From assembly GCA_017415025.1 (NCBI GenBank), contig JAFQJH010000007.1, positions 62,001 through 126,000 on the forward strand: a stretch of DNA of 64,000 bases, given 5' to 3'. This stretch comes from Clostridia bacterium (GTDB lineage Bacteria; Bacillota; Clostridia; Oscillospirales; Acutalibacteraceae). Shown here piece after piece: positions 51,928 to 60,513 of this stretch. Made by a program: the position numbers and the translations under genes. Positions within the stretch are counted from its first letter, which is position 1; every line of letters begins with the position of its first letter. The notes under the pieces were generated by a model, which ran no database searches, was not told the DNA's origin, and saw nothing but the letters and a program-made list of their open reading frames with translations.

Positions 51928-53793
51928 ATGAAAAAAGTACTTCTTTCTGTTATCTCGGTTATTCTTTGCTTAAGCCTTATGATTCCTGTCGGAGTTACGG
52001 CTTTTGCAGAAGTTCCTTCCGAAGATACAGCTATTGTTGAAGACACAAACGTAAATTTTGGTGACATCCTTGCTGATGTTGATTTGAGCGGTATCGGTGA
52101 TCTCGCTGCAGGTCTCGGCGACAAGTTCGAGTCACTTTCATCGACAAGCTTCAAGGTTCTCTTTATGAACTTCCTTGCAAAGATTGTCAACACTCTCTCA
52201 AACGTTCTTATCACGATTATCGGTAAGGTGCTTAACCTTGTTATCCCCGCAACTCCCGCATTGAATTCTTATGCAGATTTCAATCTTGATGAGTACGGCA
52301 ATTTCCTTCCCGGTATGGAAGAATTCCTTGATGAGCCTGCACAGGGCGCACAGTGGCACCTCGGCTACGCTCAGGAATCAATCCTTCCCGACGATTTCGG
52401 CGAGGTTCCTTACACAATGGGCGGTTACGGCCTTATGGCTGAAACAACAGAGACATTCGACGGTCTTTGGGTTCGTACAATCATTATGAATGACGGCACA
52501 GGCAGAGGTAACGTTGCTTTCTGTGTTCTTGATGCAATCGGTATCGCAAACGCTGATGTAAGACTTATCCGTGAAGCTGTTGCAGATTTTGCAAAGGCTA
52601 ACAACATCGTAAGCATCAACGTCGGTGTTACACATACTCACTCAGGTATCGACCTTCAGGGTGTATGGGACAACACAGTAGGTAATGTTCTTAGTAACAT
52701 CACTATCGGTGCACTCGGTCTTACAGAGCTCAAGAGCGGTGTTGACCGCAAGTTCCTTCAGACAATCATTGACCAGACAGCAAAGTCAATCAAGGACGCT
52801 TATGCAGATATGGAAGCAGGTACACTTGAGCTTGCAACAATGGATATCGGTGACGATTACCTCCGCGACAGAACTGCTCCGTATAACTACGACGGCAATA
52901 TGTACCGTCTTGAGTTTACACCCGATGACAAGAACGAAGAGCCGACAATTATCACAACCTTCGGCGTTCATCCTGAAAACTCAGGCTTTGGCCATACAGT
53001 AATTTCTGCTGACTTTATTCCTTATACAGAAAAGGTTCTCAACGATGCAGGCTACAACTTCATCTTCATTCAGGGTGCAGTCGGTACAATCACTTATGAC
53101 CGTCACTATTCAAACGACGGACTTGACCTTTCAAGATACGAAGAGGCTGTACGTTACGGTTATGAAATCGGCTATATGCTCCTCGGTATGACAAAGACAG
53201 AGGAAGAGTGTAAGGCTATCAACTTTGCTTACGGTGATTACCTCGGCGTAGCAGAGTATGAGGGTCAGGAAAACTACACAGTATGGTATGAGGGCTGGAC
53301 ACCTGTTACAGAGAAAGAGGTTGAGCCGCTTCTCAACATCAAGAATAAGCAGTACGTTATCGAGGTTTCAAACGTTCTTCTTGACATCATCGGTAAGGTT
53401 GGTATCACAGACTACTTCTTCCTTTATGATAATGCAACAGGCAAGTATTACGAAGTAACAGAATGTGCATATATGGAAATCGGCGATGCACTCAAGGTAC
53501 TTATCAGCCCCGGTGAACACTACGGTGAAATCCTCAACGGCGGCAAGGGACTTGAAGGCTTCGAGTATGATTCATACCGTGATATGTTCGGCGAGAACGT
53601 TATCATATTCGACCTTATGAACGATGCTATCGGCTACATTGAGCCCGATCCCGAGTTCGTAATGGCAGGTATGAAATACAGCGAGGAGAACGACGAGTAC
53701 GATACAGATACATGGTGCCTTATCTCCTTCGGTGAGCACACAGCTTCAAAGGTAGCAGGCGAGTTTGTATCACTTGTTGAAAGCGTAAGATAA
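51928..53793 (+). CDS. Secreted neutral-ceramidase-like hydrolase
   Basis: 621 residues from ATG 51928. Signal peptide 1-27, then an unusual hydrophobic amphipathic stretch (~80-115) before the enzyme domain. The domain resembles the neutral/alkaline ceramidase N-terminal domain: RGNVAFCVLDAIG, zinc-type THTHS at 235-239, TTFGVHPENSGFG with another likely metal His, and FIQGAVGTITYD near 380-391 at the place of the QGxxGDVSP nucleophile motif. There Ser is Thr, and Asp and Pro are missing, so ceramide hydrolysis is uncertain. A paralogue is at 63306. Probably acts on a lipid or amide outside the cell. Confidence 0.75.
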   Translation: MKKVLLSVISVILCLSLMIPVGVTAFAEVPSEDTAIVEDTNVNFGDILADVDLSGIGDLAAGLGDKFESLSSTSFKVLFMNFLAKIVNTLSNVLITIIGKVLNLVIPATPALNSYADFNLDEYGNFLPGMEEFLDEPAQGAQWHLGYAQESILPDDFGEVPYTMGGYGLMAETTETFDGLWVRTIIMNDGTGRGNVAFCVLDAIGIANADVRLIREAVADFAKANNIVSINVGVTHTHSGIDLQGVWDNTVGNVLSNITIGALGLTELKSGVDRKFLQTIIDQTAKSIKDAYADMEAGTLELATMDIGDDYLRDRTAPYNYDGNMYRLEFTPDDKNEEPTIITTFGVHPENSGFGHTVISADFIPYTEKVLNDAGYNFIFIQGAVGTITYDRHYSNDGLDLSRYEEAVRYGYEIGYMLLGMTKTEEECKAINFAYGDYLGVAEYEGQENYTVWYEGWTPVTEKEVEPLLNIKNKQYVIEVSNVLLDIIGKVGITDYFFLYDNATGKYYEVTECAYMEIGDALKVLISPGEHYGEILNGGKGLEGFEYDSYRDMFGENVIIFDLMNDAIGYIEPDPEFVMAGMKYSEENDEYDTDTWCLISFGEHTASKVAGEFVSLVESVR

Positions 53794-53799
53794 TTTTTA

Positions 53800-53826
53800 A
53801 ACCACCGCTTCGGCGGTGGTTTTTCT
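53800..53826 (+). terminator. Terminator after the ceramidase-like gene
   Basis: ACCACCGC-TTCG-GCGGTGGT with TTTTTC: a stable UUCG-loop hairpin. Confidence 0.92.
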
Positions 53827-53840
53827 ATGAGGAGGTAATT

Positions 53841-54449
53841 ATGAAAATACCTTTTTGGGAAAAAGCCTTTAAAAACGATAAAACCTTTCTGTTCGGTTCG
53901 TCGCCGAATAAAACTGTAACAGAATTTGAAAATCTTTTTGATAAAAACGGTGTGATTCTGGATATTGGTTGCGGTGACGGCAAAAATGCGGTTTATCTTG
54001 CACGGCAGGGCTTTGAGAATATAGATGCTTTTGACCCTTCCGAAGACGCGATTGAAAAGCTGAAGAGAATATCAAATAAAGAAAAGCTTAAAATCAATGC
54101 ACAGGTGAAGAGCTTGCAGGAATTTAATTTCGAAAAGCAGTATGACCTTGTGCTGTCGTTCGGCGTTTATCATTTTGTGCCCGAACAGGAATGGAAAAGC
54201 TTTATTTTAAAAGCACAGCAGAATACGAAGCGCGGAGGTGTTCATATCATTCAGATGTTCAATGACAGCCTGCCGCCGACACCCGATATCGCGCCTTATG
54301 CCGTAGGTATGGCAAAGGACGGTGAGCTTAAAGATTTATATAAGGATTGGGAAATTCTGCAGTTCCTGTCTTATGAATTTGAGGAAGAGCACCCCGGCGT
54401 ACCGCTCCATAAACACGCTTCCAATAAGCTCGTCGCAAGAAAAATCTGA
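53841..54449 (+). CDS. SAM-dependent methyltransferase (TehB-like)
   Basis: 202 residues, class I Rossmann methyltransferase. Motif I is ILDIGCGDGKNA at 39-50, motif II DAFDPSEDAIEKL, then YDLVLSFGVYHF and a motif IV-like segment. The opening PFWEKAF and the C-terminal EEEHPGVPLHKHASNKLVARK resemble TehB/thiopurine-type small-molecule methyltransferases. Substrate unknown. It follows the previous terminator by 14 bp with GAGGAGG in between, so it relies on readthrough or a promoter I did not recognise. Confidence 0.82.
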   Translation: MKIPFWEKAFKNDKTFLFGSSPNKTVTEFENLFDKNGVILDIGCGDGKNAVYLARQGFENIDAFDPSEDAIEKLKRISNKEKLKINAQVKSLQEFNFEKQYDLVLSFGVYHFVPEQEWKSFILKAQQNTKRGGVHIIQMFNDSLPPTPDIAPYAVGMAKDGELKDLYKDWEILQFLSYEFEEEHPGVPLHKHASNKLVARKI

Positions 54450-54473
54450 AACAAACAGAATGGTGAATTGGGG

Positions 54474-54716
54474 TTTGTCGATGTCTGTTTAATTTTGAAA
54501 CAAGCTAAAGACAAGCAGCCCTCTCTGAAAGGGAAGGTGCCCGACAGGGCGGATGGGTGGAGCGTCAGCGACCAAAAGCTTTAATTTTTACTTGTTTCCC
54601 TCGTTGCTTCGCAACACCCCTTTGTCGCTACGCGACATTTCCCCTAACAGGGTAATCTCCTTTCAGGGGAAACTGCTCAAAATTAGCAACAGTAAAAATT
54701 TAATCTCCTCGACAAA
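54474..54716. repeat. MITE-like composite repeat, copy C
   Basis: 243 bp with ends TTTGTCG (54474-54480) and CGACAAA (54710-54716), exact complements. Internal parts related to copy A: CCTCTCTGAAAGGG on the left and, reversed on the right, CCCCTAACAGGG and CTCCTTTCAGGGG, with a TTGCTTCGCAA-type mini-stem and TCGCTACGCGA. No coding content. Located between the methyltransferase gene and the tRNA promoter. Confidence 0.7.
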
Positions 54717-54809
54717 TTGAATTTTGTTAAGCTGAAAGTATAGGTTTTTACGGTGTTTTTGGGATGAAATTTTCGGTGAAAAAATAATCAAAATTTTTCG
54801 AAAAAAGTG

Positions 54810-54838
54810 TTGACAAAAGGTTTTCGTTGTGTTATAGT
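54810..54838 (+). promoter_or_regulatory. tRNA promoter
   Basis: TTGACA (54810-54815), 17 bp, TATAGT (54833-54838), 18 bp before tRNA-Thr. Confidence 0.85.
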
Positions 54839-54856
54839 ATACGAGCGTTGAGACGC

Positions 54857-54932
54857 GCTGGTGTAGCTCAGTTGGTAGAGCAGCTGATTTGTAATCAGCA
54901 GGTCGGGGGTTCGAGTCCGTCCACCAGCTCCA
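54857..54932 (+). tRNA. tRNA-Thr (anticodon TGT)
   Basis: 76 nt with encoded CCA. Acceptor GCTGGTG pairs with CACCAGC; D arm GCTCAGTTGGTAGAGC; anticodon stem GCTGA/TCAGC with loop TTTGTAA giving anticodon TGT; T arm GGGGGTTCGAGTCCGTC has the invariant TTCGA. All four arms fold. Reads ACN threonine codons, mainly ACA. Confidence 0.97.
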
Positions 54933-54941
54933 TTTTAATAT

Positions 54942-55026
54942 GGGAGAGTTCCCGAGTGGCCAAAGGGAACAGACTGTAAATCTGTCGTCAGTGACTTCGG
55001 TGGTTCGAATCCACCCTCTCCCACCA
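54942..55026 (+). tRNA. tRNA-Tyr (anticodon GTA)
   Basis: 85 nt class II tRNA with long variable arm and encoded CCA. Acceptor GGGAGAG / CTCTCCC; anticodon stem ACAGA/TCTGT with loop CTGTAAA giving anticodon GTA; variable arm CGTCAGTGACTTCG; T loop TTCGAAT. Ten bases after tRNA-Thr and in the same transcript. Confidence 0.97.
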
Positions 55027-55028
55027 GA

Positions 55029-55058
55029 AAAAAGCATCGACTTTGTCGGTGCTTTTTT
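55029..55058 (+). terminator. Terminator of the tRNA transcript
   Basis: AGCATCGAC-TTT-GTCGGTGCT with TTTTTT, immediately after tRNA-Tyr. Confidence 0.92.
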
Positions 55059-55065
55059 CAATGAA

Positions 55066-55230
55066 ATTCGTTCCTGTGGAACGAGTGAAATATCTTCGAT
55101 ATGAAATATTTGCTTCGCAAATGTGAAATATGCCTACGGCATATGAAGGAACGAATTTTATTTCACTTTCTGCGTTAGCAGAAAATTTCATAATCCGTTA
55201 GGATTATTTAATATTGCGCAGCAATATTTC
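55066..55230. repeat. Array of seven micro-hairpins with TGAAAT/ATTTCA linkers
   Basis: Seven perfect small stems in 165 bp: TCGTTCC-tgt-GGAACGA (55068-55084), ATATC-ttc-GATAT (55090-55102), ATTTGC-ttc-GCAAAT (55108-55122), ATATGCC-tac-GGCATAT (55128-55144), TTTCTGC-gtta-GCAGAAA (55167-55184), ATAATCC-gtta-GGATTAT (55190-55207), ATATTGC-gca-GCAATAT (55211-55227). Loops are 3 or 4 nt. Linkers read TGAAAT on the left half and ATTTCA on the right half, so the array has overall dyad symmetry; in addition ATTCGTTCC (55066-55074) pairs with GGAACGAAT (55148-55156). No gene inside. Confidence 0.85.
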
Positions 55231-55332
55231 ATTAACTTAATCCTTTGTCAATATGGATTTGAACTGCCAAAAAGCAAAGCATCTTGTTAAATACATAGTT
55301 TTATGCTAAAATTAAACAGAGGCGGTGATATT

Positions 55333-55509
55333 ATGAGTAAGGAAAGCTCGAGAATTAATTTCAAAAATTTCTTAGCCAACGAAAAAGCACAAATGTTACC
55401 GATTGTTTTTACCGTCTCATACGTAATAACTCCGATTTACCTGATTATAGCTTTTTTGCTCTTGGTTGTTTTCGGTTCTTGTAAATCCGACCACTTTAAA
55501 AATGATTGA
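55333..55509 (+). CDS. Small single-span membrane protein, unknown
   Basis: 58 residues from ATG 55333, preceded by GAGGCGGTG. A charged N-terminal half (SKESSRINFKNFLANEKAQ) is followed by one long membrane helix (about 24-47, VFTVSYVITPIYLIIAFLLLVVF in part) and a short tail with Cys (GSCKSDHFKND). No family recognised. Its stop codon overlaps a possible second reading frame (55502) that seems to be frameshifted. Confidence 0.55.
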   Translation: MSKESSRINFKNFLANEKAQMLPIVFTVSYVITPIYLIIAFLLLVVFGSCKSDHFKND

Positions 55510-55617
55510 AAGTTTAGATATTAAACCGGACGGTATGGATGTTTTGGAATATATTATTTCCGACAAAAAAGGAAGCGTTTGAACAAATATATAATAAAGG
55601 CTATGTTGTGATAAGAT
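55502..55617 (+). pseudogene. Possible small gene broken by a one-base frameshift
   Basis: ATG 55502 (ATGA overlap with the previous stop) reads MIESLDIKPDGMDVLEYI... then runs into an A6GG stretch and a stop. Skipping one base there continues as EAFEQIYNKGYVVIR and a stop at about 55617, which looks like a natural end. Both parts have protein-like composition. Either a decayed gene, a sequencing error in the A tract, or a +1 shift site; evidence is thin. Confidence 0.3.
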
Positions 55618-55621
55618 AAGC

Positions 55622-55656
55622 AACTCCTCGTTCAAGTGAACGGGGAGTTTTTGTTT
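55622..55656 (+). terminator. Terminator after the small membrane protein
   Basis: AACTCCTCGTTCA / TGAACGGGGAGTT (one T-G pair) with AG loop and TTTGTTT. Confidence 0.85.
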
Positions 55657-55722
55657 AAATATTACTTGAAACTTTGGTAAAAAAAGTATATGCTATTTTT
55701 ATCAGGTTAAGGAGTGTGAGCT

Positions 55723-57900
55723 ATGAAACAGGAACATTTTTTTCATAACGCTAAATGGGTAGGTGCGGCTCAACGCACCGCCGAGAGCTTTGCTGTTTTA
55801 AGAGGATATTTCGATATAAATTCAGCGAAAAAAGTGTCGCTGAATGTTCTCGGTCTCGGCTTTTTTAAGTGCTATATCAACAGGGAATGTATCAATCCCG
55901 ATACCTTCTTGCCGTTGTCATCAGATTTTGAGGGAACCTGCGACCCCGTTGAAGAGGTTGTTTCTGCCCACAGGGTTTACGTTCCGGATTTTGATATAAC
56001 CCCGTTTGTGAAGGCGGGTCAGAATACAATCGACATCCACTACGGCGGTGGCTGGTACACTCATCCCGAGCGTACCTATGGCTTGACAAAGGCGATTTAC
56101 TGTATCACTGCAGAAGGGGAGAACGGCATTGAACGTTTTGTTTCCGATGAAAACTGTCTTATAGGCAAGAGCTATGTGAGCGACTATAATTTTACAAGCC
56201 GTGAGCAGCATAATTATGCAGATTATGACGTTTCAGAATGGGAAAAAGCTGTCGAAACAGAGCCGCTAGAAACCGAATACTGCTCAACCGACTGCCCTTG
56301 GGATAAGCTGATAAGAAAGCTTCCCGTTAAGAAAATCAAAGAAACGCCGACATCGGTTGTATACGATTGCGGAGCGAACACAACAGGATATCCCGTGCTG
56401 AAAATTTTGGCTGAAAAGGGCGAAAAAATTGTCGTCAGTTTTTCAGAAGAATGTCTGCCCGACGGAAGTCCTGACCCGACACACGTTCACGGTCAGGAAT
56501 TTACGGTTGTTTCGGACGGAAGTGAAATGCTTGTTCAGCCCGAGTTTACGTGGTTCGGCTTCAGATATTTTGAGGTTTTCGGCAAAGCCGAGCCTGAATG
56601 TGTCAAGGAGATTTATGCAGACGTGCCCGTTTCGTCAACCTTCGATTGCGATAACGAAACGCTTAATTGGATTTATAAAACCTTTATTCATACAATGCTT
56701 TGCAATATGCACACGGGACATCCCTCGGACTGTCCCCACCTTGAAAGACGAGGCTACACGGGCGACGGTCAGGTGACCTGCAATGCCGTGCTGACTGTTC
56801 TTGATGCGCGGAAGCTCTATGAAAAATGGATGCAGGATATCGCTGACGGTCAGGATGTCATCAGCGGTCATATCCAATATACCGCGCCGTATCTCCGAAG
56901 CGGCGGAGGCCCGGGCGGTTGGGGATGCGCGATAGTCGAGGTGCCGTATCAGCTTTATAAGCATTATGGCGACAAGAGCGTGCTCGAAAAATACTACGGC
57001 AATATGCGCCGATACATTGATTATCTCGAGGCGCACACGGAATACGGCGTTATCACGAGCGACAAAAAGGGCGAGTGGTGTCTCGGCGACTGGTGCGGTC
57101 CGAATATACTTTATCCCGACAGAGATATTACGTCGCACAATCAGCAGGTGATTCTTCCTGCGCCGATGGTCAATACATATTTTATGGTCAAGTCTCTGAC
57201 GCAGATGTGCGAAATCGCGAAGATAATCGGCAGGGAAGAGGACATTGCAGAATACGAGGAGAAAATCAGCTACCGCAAGGGTGTTATCACGGCGGCATAT
57301 TTCAACACCTTTGACGACAACTTTGTGATGAACGTTCAGGGTGCAAACTCCTTTGCTCTTGATATCGGTCTCGGAAATGAAAATACATATAAAAATATGG
57401 TCAGCTATTACAAAAAGCTCGGTTATTACGATACGGGAATTTTTGCGACGGATATCGTAACGCGCGTGCTTTTTGAAAACGGAGACAGCGACCTTGCACT
57501 TGACCTTATGACAAACGACGGCGACCAGGGCTATGAGCATTGGCGCAGAAACGGTGCAACAACCTTCCACGAGTATTGGGACAGCAACCGCAGCCGTTCG
57601 CACAGCCACCCGATGTTCGGCTCGACCGTGGCATATATTTTTGAATATCTGCTCGGCATCAGACAGGCAGAGGGTACGGTCGGTTATTCATCACTTGTTA
57701 TTGCACCGCAGTGCGTTGATCGCTTCGGAATAATGAGCGGAAGTATCACCACGCCGAACGGAGCTGTTGCGGTCAGCTATGAGCATACCGGAGAAAATAT
57801 TAAGTTCAACATAACCGTTCCGAACGGTACTGAAGCAAAATTTATTTACGGCGGAAAAGAAATGACCCTTGTGCAGGGGAAGAATGAGTTTATAATGTAA
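55723..57900 (+). CDS. Alpha-L-rhamnosidase, GH78
   Basis: 725 residues, no signal peptide, so probably intracellular. N-terminal beta-sandwich domains precede an (alpha/alpha)6 barrel. The GH78 signature is D336-C-P-H-L-E-R-R-G-Y-T-G-D348, holding the catalytic acid region, and a later EHWRRNGATTFHEYW segment supplies the second acidic residue. The C-terminal beta domain has the typical VGYSSLVIAPQ...TPNGAVAVSY pattern. Removes terminal L-rhamnose from imported oligosaccharides or plant glycosides; the product would go to RhaA encoded at 15038. GGAGTG site before the ATG; A/T-rich upstream region without a confident promoter. Confidence 0.9.
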   Translation: MKQEHFFHNAKWVGAAQRTAESFAVLRGYFDINSAKKVSLNVLGLGFFKCYINRECINPDTFLPLSSDFEGTCDPVEEVVSAHRVYVPDFDITPFVKAGQNTIDIHYGGGWYTHPERTYGLTKAIYCITAEGENGIERFVSDENCLIGKSYVSDYNFTSREQHNYADYDVSEWEKAVETEPLETEYCSTDCPWDKLIRKLPVKKIKETPTSVVYDCGANTTGYPVLKILAEKGEKIVVSFSEECLPDGSPDPTHVHGQEFTVVSDGSEMLVQPEFTWFGFRYFEVFGKAEPECVKEIYADVPVSSTFDCDNETLNWIYKTFIHTMLCNMHTGHPSDCPHLERRGYTGDGQVTCNAVLTVLDARKLYEKWMQDIADGQDVISGHIQYTAPYLRSGGGPGGWGCAIVEVPYQLYKHYGDKSVLEKYYGNMRRYIDYLEAHTEYGVITSDKKGEWCLGDWCGPNILYPDRDITSHNQQVILPAPMVNTYFMVKSLTQMCEIAKIIGREEDIAEYEEKISYRKGVITAAYFNTFDDNFVMNVQGANSFALDIGLGNENTYKNMVSYYKKLGYYDTGIFATDIVTRVLFENGDSDLALDLMTNDGDQGYEHWRRNGATTFHEYWDSNRSRSHSHPMFGSTVAYIFEYLLGIRQAEGTVGYSSLVIAPQCVDRFGIMSGSITTPNGAVAVSYEHTGENIKFNITVPNGTEAKFIYGGKEMTLVQGKNEFIM

Positions 57901-57923
57901 ATACACAAGGGGACTTTAATTTT

Positions 57924-58493
57924 ATGAAAATGAATGAAAGAGAAAAGAAAAATAAACTGGACAAAACCATAGACGGATACAAGGTGAGGTGGCAGTTTTT
58001 TAATTTGCTGTTGTGTTGTGAATTGTATTTGATTTTTATGGTGTTCTGTTTATTTGGAGTTAATGCTTTGATCACTGCATCGTTCAATAAATATATTCAG
58101 GAAGTCAGCGAATCCATACCCTTAATTTTGATGATTACAGTACCATTGGCGGTGCTGTCATTTATCAATTATTTCATCGGACCGGTGGTCTGCATACTTA
58201 CAGATGACGGTATTCACCATAAGAGCGGCTTTATAAGGTGGAAAGAGATATCAAAAATTGAGTATAATATTGAACTTCCGTCAAGGTATCGTTGCGATTG
58301 CAATAAGATTGAAGTTTTTGTAAAGAATGAAGCGATTGAAATTGATCACGCTCCGTTGTATACACTTTTTAAAATTAAAAGAATGCAGCCGCAGATAAAA
58401 ATGGATATTGCTAAATGGGATAAGATTTTTTTGATTTTTATCGCTGTGTTACCATTTGTGGTTGGTGCAATTTTACCGCTGATTTCGGATTGA
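57924..58493 (+). CDS. Membrane protein of unknown function
   Basis: 189 residues. Short charged N terminus, then two membrane helices (about 25-50 and 68-92), a soluble PH-like segment (CILTDDGIHHKSGFIRWKEISKIEYN...), and a third helix at the C terminus (about 167-186). The arrangement of two helices plus a small beta domain resembles bacterial PH-domain/YcxB-like membrane proteins. No functional assignment. 23 bp after the rhamnosidase, possibly co-transcribed. Confidence 0.65.
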   Translation: MKMNEREKKNKLDKTIDGYKVRWQFFNLLLCCELYLIFMVFCLFGVNALITASFNKYIQEVSESIPLILMITVPLAVLSFINYFIGPVVCILTDDGIHHKSGFIRWKEISKIEYNIELPSRYRCDCNKIEVFVKNEAIEIDHAPLYTLFKIKRMQPQIKMDIAKWDKIFLIFIAVLPFVVGAILPLISD

Positions 58494-58564
58494 TTTATTT
58501 TGGAATAAATGCTATAATTTTATTATGGCAAATTATGACATATTTTTTTAGGAGAGTGCAACAA

Positions 58565-60445
58565 ATGAAAAAAATCATTAAAAAGGTGATTGCTATGGCA
58601 CTTTGCATTTCTATGCTCGCATCCTTGGGTGCGGTGGGCGCTTCCGCAAAGGTGGAAACTGAATGCGGCGGCAAGTGCGAGTATTCGCCCGTAATTGTTC
58701 TTCCCGGCATCAATCATTCACCCACATATCTCTATGACGAGAACGACGAACCGTTTATGTATAACGGAACTCATCTCGGCGGTACGCTTCTTATTCTCAA
58801 TGAGGGTGCACTTTCAGCCTTTGCGATTATCAAGGCGGTTGCGAGCGTGCTCGGTACACTCGGACTTCAGATGAACGTCGGTCTTGATAAGGTTGCTTAT
58901 GACCTTGTTTGTGAGCTTTTCAAATATCAGAGATGCGACGAAAACGGCGACCACGTTGAAAATCTCAAGACAAAGAGATGGAACCATTCGCTTGAGTATA
59001 TGACACAGGATGACCTTGACTGGACATACAGAATGGTACCGATGAAGGCTCTTGTTGACGAAATCGGCGAGGATCACGTTTATTTCTTCACCTTCAATCT
59101 TGTCGGCGACCCGATGAATTCCGCGGACGAGCTCAAGGAATACGTTGAAATGGTAAAGGAGCAGACAGGTCACGACAAGGTATCCTTCCTGCCTGTCAGC
59201 CTCGGCGGTACAATCCTCACAGCTTACCTTGAAAAGTACGGCCACGACGACCTTGACCAGATTGTCAACGCTGTTGCCTGCCTTGACGGTACGGACATCG
59301 TTGCCGATTTTATGGCAAGAGAGTGGAGACTTGAGGACGAGTACCTCTATCATCAGTTTATCGCAAATATCTTCGTTGAATCAGAGGGTAAGCCGACTCT
59401 CGGATATCTTATCAACACTCTTCTTCATATTTTCCCGCGCGCAGGTGTTGACGGACTTCTCTCGGGCGCAATGAGCGCAATTCTTGACACGCTTATGATC
59501 AACTGCCCGCAGTTCTGGGCAATGCTCCCGTCATACAGATACGAGGCTCTTGCTGAAAGATATCTTGCTGACAAGCCTGTTCTCAAAGCAAGAACAGATG
59601 CGTTCCAGCAGGCAAGACTCAACCTTAAGCAGAATATCCTTGACGCGGTTGCAGACGGTGTACGCGTTAATTCAATCGCAGGTGCAAATCTTGATTTCGG
59701 CGAGCAGATGTATACATATTTCAACATCGTTGCTTCTGCAGAGAAGATTAATTCCGACGGTATCGTAAACCTCAATTCAACAACACTCGGTGCAACGGGT
59801 GCGGCACACGGCCAGACACTCGCTGACGTTGATTACGAGAAGAATACATACTGCGACGACCCGACACATAACCACGTTTCACCCGACAATATGGTTGACG
59901 TTTCAACCGCAGTTCTTCCCGAAAATACGTGGATTTTCCTTGACCAGCACCACGAGGTAGGCTATAACGACGTTGTTCTCAACCTTGCAAAGGCAATTTT
60001 CCTCGGTGAGGTAACGGACGTTCATTCCGACCCCGAAAATTATCCGCAGTACAACTATCCCTGCAAAACACAGTCTATCCGCCGTTGGAAGCTTCCCGAT
60101 GCGAAAAAGGTTGACCAGACAAATCTCAGCGCGGAGGATAAGGCGGAGCTCAATGCGGCTATCGCAGAGGCAGAGGCTGTTCTTAAAATGACGGTTGCCG
60201 ATCAGAAGAGAGTTGAAGCGGCTGAAGCAAGACTTATCGCAATACTTCATAAGGTTGGCGCAGAGGGCTACGAGAACATTGAGACTAATGAGCCGTCAGC
60301 ACTCGATCCTATTCTTGAAAAGCTTACTTATGCTTTGAGCAAGGGCTCACTCATTATTTTCGGAGGCGGAAGTCCCGTTGATAAGTTCCTTGAGCCTGTA
60401 AAGACATTGGTTAAGACAGTTTTTGAAATTGTTTTCAAAAAATAA
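58565..60445 (+). CDS. Secreted alpha/beta-hydrolase (lipase/acyltransferase-like)
   Basis: 626 residues from ATG 58565 (AGGAG site). Signal peptide 1-28. VIVLPGINHSP near 41 is the oxyanion-side loop of lipases, and Ser212 in LPVSLGGT sits in a nucleophile elbow (P-x-S-x-G-G, a variant of GxSxG); QHHEVGYNDVV late in the domain offers the catalytic His. Resembles the LCAT/triacylglycerol lipase branch. A helical FIVAR-like stretch (~535-590) leads to an amphipathic hydrophobic C-terminal tail (FLEPVKTLVKTVFEIVF). Possible substrate: lipids or esters of host, diet or other bacteria; this is inference. Confidence 0.72.
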   Translation: MKKIIKKVIAMALCISMLASLGAVGASAKVETECGGKCEYSPVIVLPGINHSPTYLYDENDEPFMYNGTHLGGTLLILNEGALSAFAIIKAVASVLGTLGLQMNVGLDKVAYDLVCELFKYQRCDENGDHVENLKTKRWNHSLEYMTQDDLDWTYRMVPMKALVDEIGEDHVYFFTFNLVGDPMNSADELKEYVEMVKEQTGHDKVSFLPVSLGGTILTAYLEKYGHDDLDQIVNAVACLDGTDIVADFMAREWRLEDEYLYHQFIANIFVESEGKPTLGYLINTLLHIFPRAGVDGLLSGAMSAILDTLMINCPQFWAMLPSYRYEALAERYLADKPVLKARTDAFQQARLNLKQNILDAVADGVRVNSIAGANLDFGEQMYTYFNIVASAEKINSDGIVNLNSTTLGATGAAHGQTLADVDYEKNTYCDDPTHNHVSPDNMVDVSTAVLPENTWIFLDQHHEVGYNDVVLNLAKAIFLGEVTDVHSDPENYPQYNYPCKTQSIRRWKLPDAKKVDQTNLSAEDKAELNAAIAEAEAVLKMTVADQKRVEAAEARLIAILHKVGAEGYENIETNEPSALDPILEKLTYALSKGSLIIFGGGSPVDKFLEPVKTLVKTVFEIVFKK

Positions 60446-60462
60446 AATTCAATAACGCATAG

Positions 60463-60505
60463 AAAAACCACCCGAAGATTTCGTTCTTCGGGTGGTAGCT
60501 TTTTG
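60463..60505. terminator. Bidirectional terminator
   Basis: ACCACCCGAAGA (60467-60478) / TCTTCGGGTGGT (60485-60496), TTTTT on the plus side after AGC and TTTTTC on the minus side. Serves the lipase-like gene and the convergent Eis-like gene. Confidence 0.9.
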
Positions 60506-60513
60506 CATATTGT

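Noticed and set aside
54663..55061. Open frame of 132 codons on the minus strand across the tRNA genes
   Set aside because: It is the reverse reading of two clearly folded tRNAs (the often misannotated GRGWIRTTEV / WWTDSNPRPADYKSAAL peptides).
55066..55230. CRISPR-like array behind the tRNA genes
   Set aside because: Units are 13-18 bp hairpins with different sequences; there is no constant repeat of 23-40 bp, no spacers of uniform length and no cas gene.
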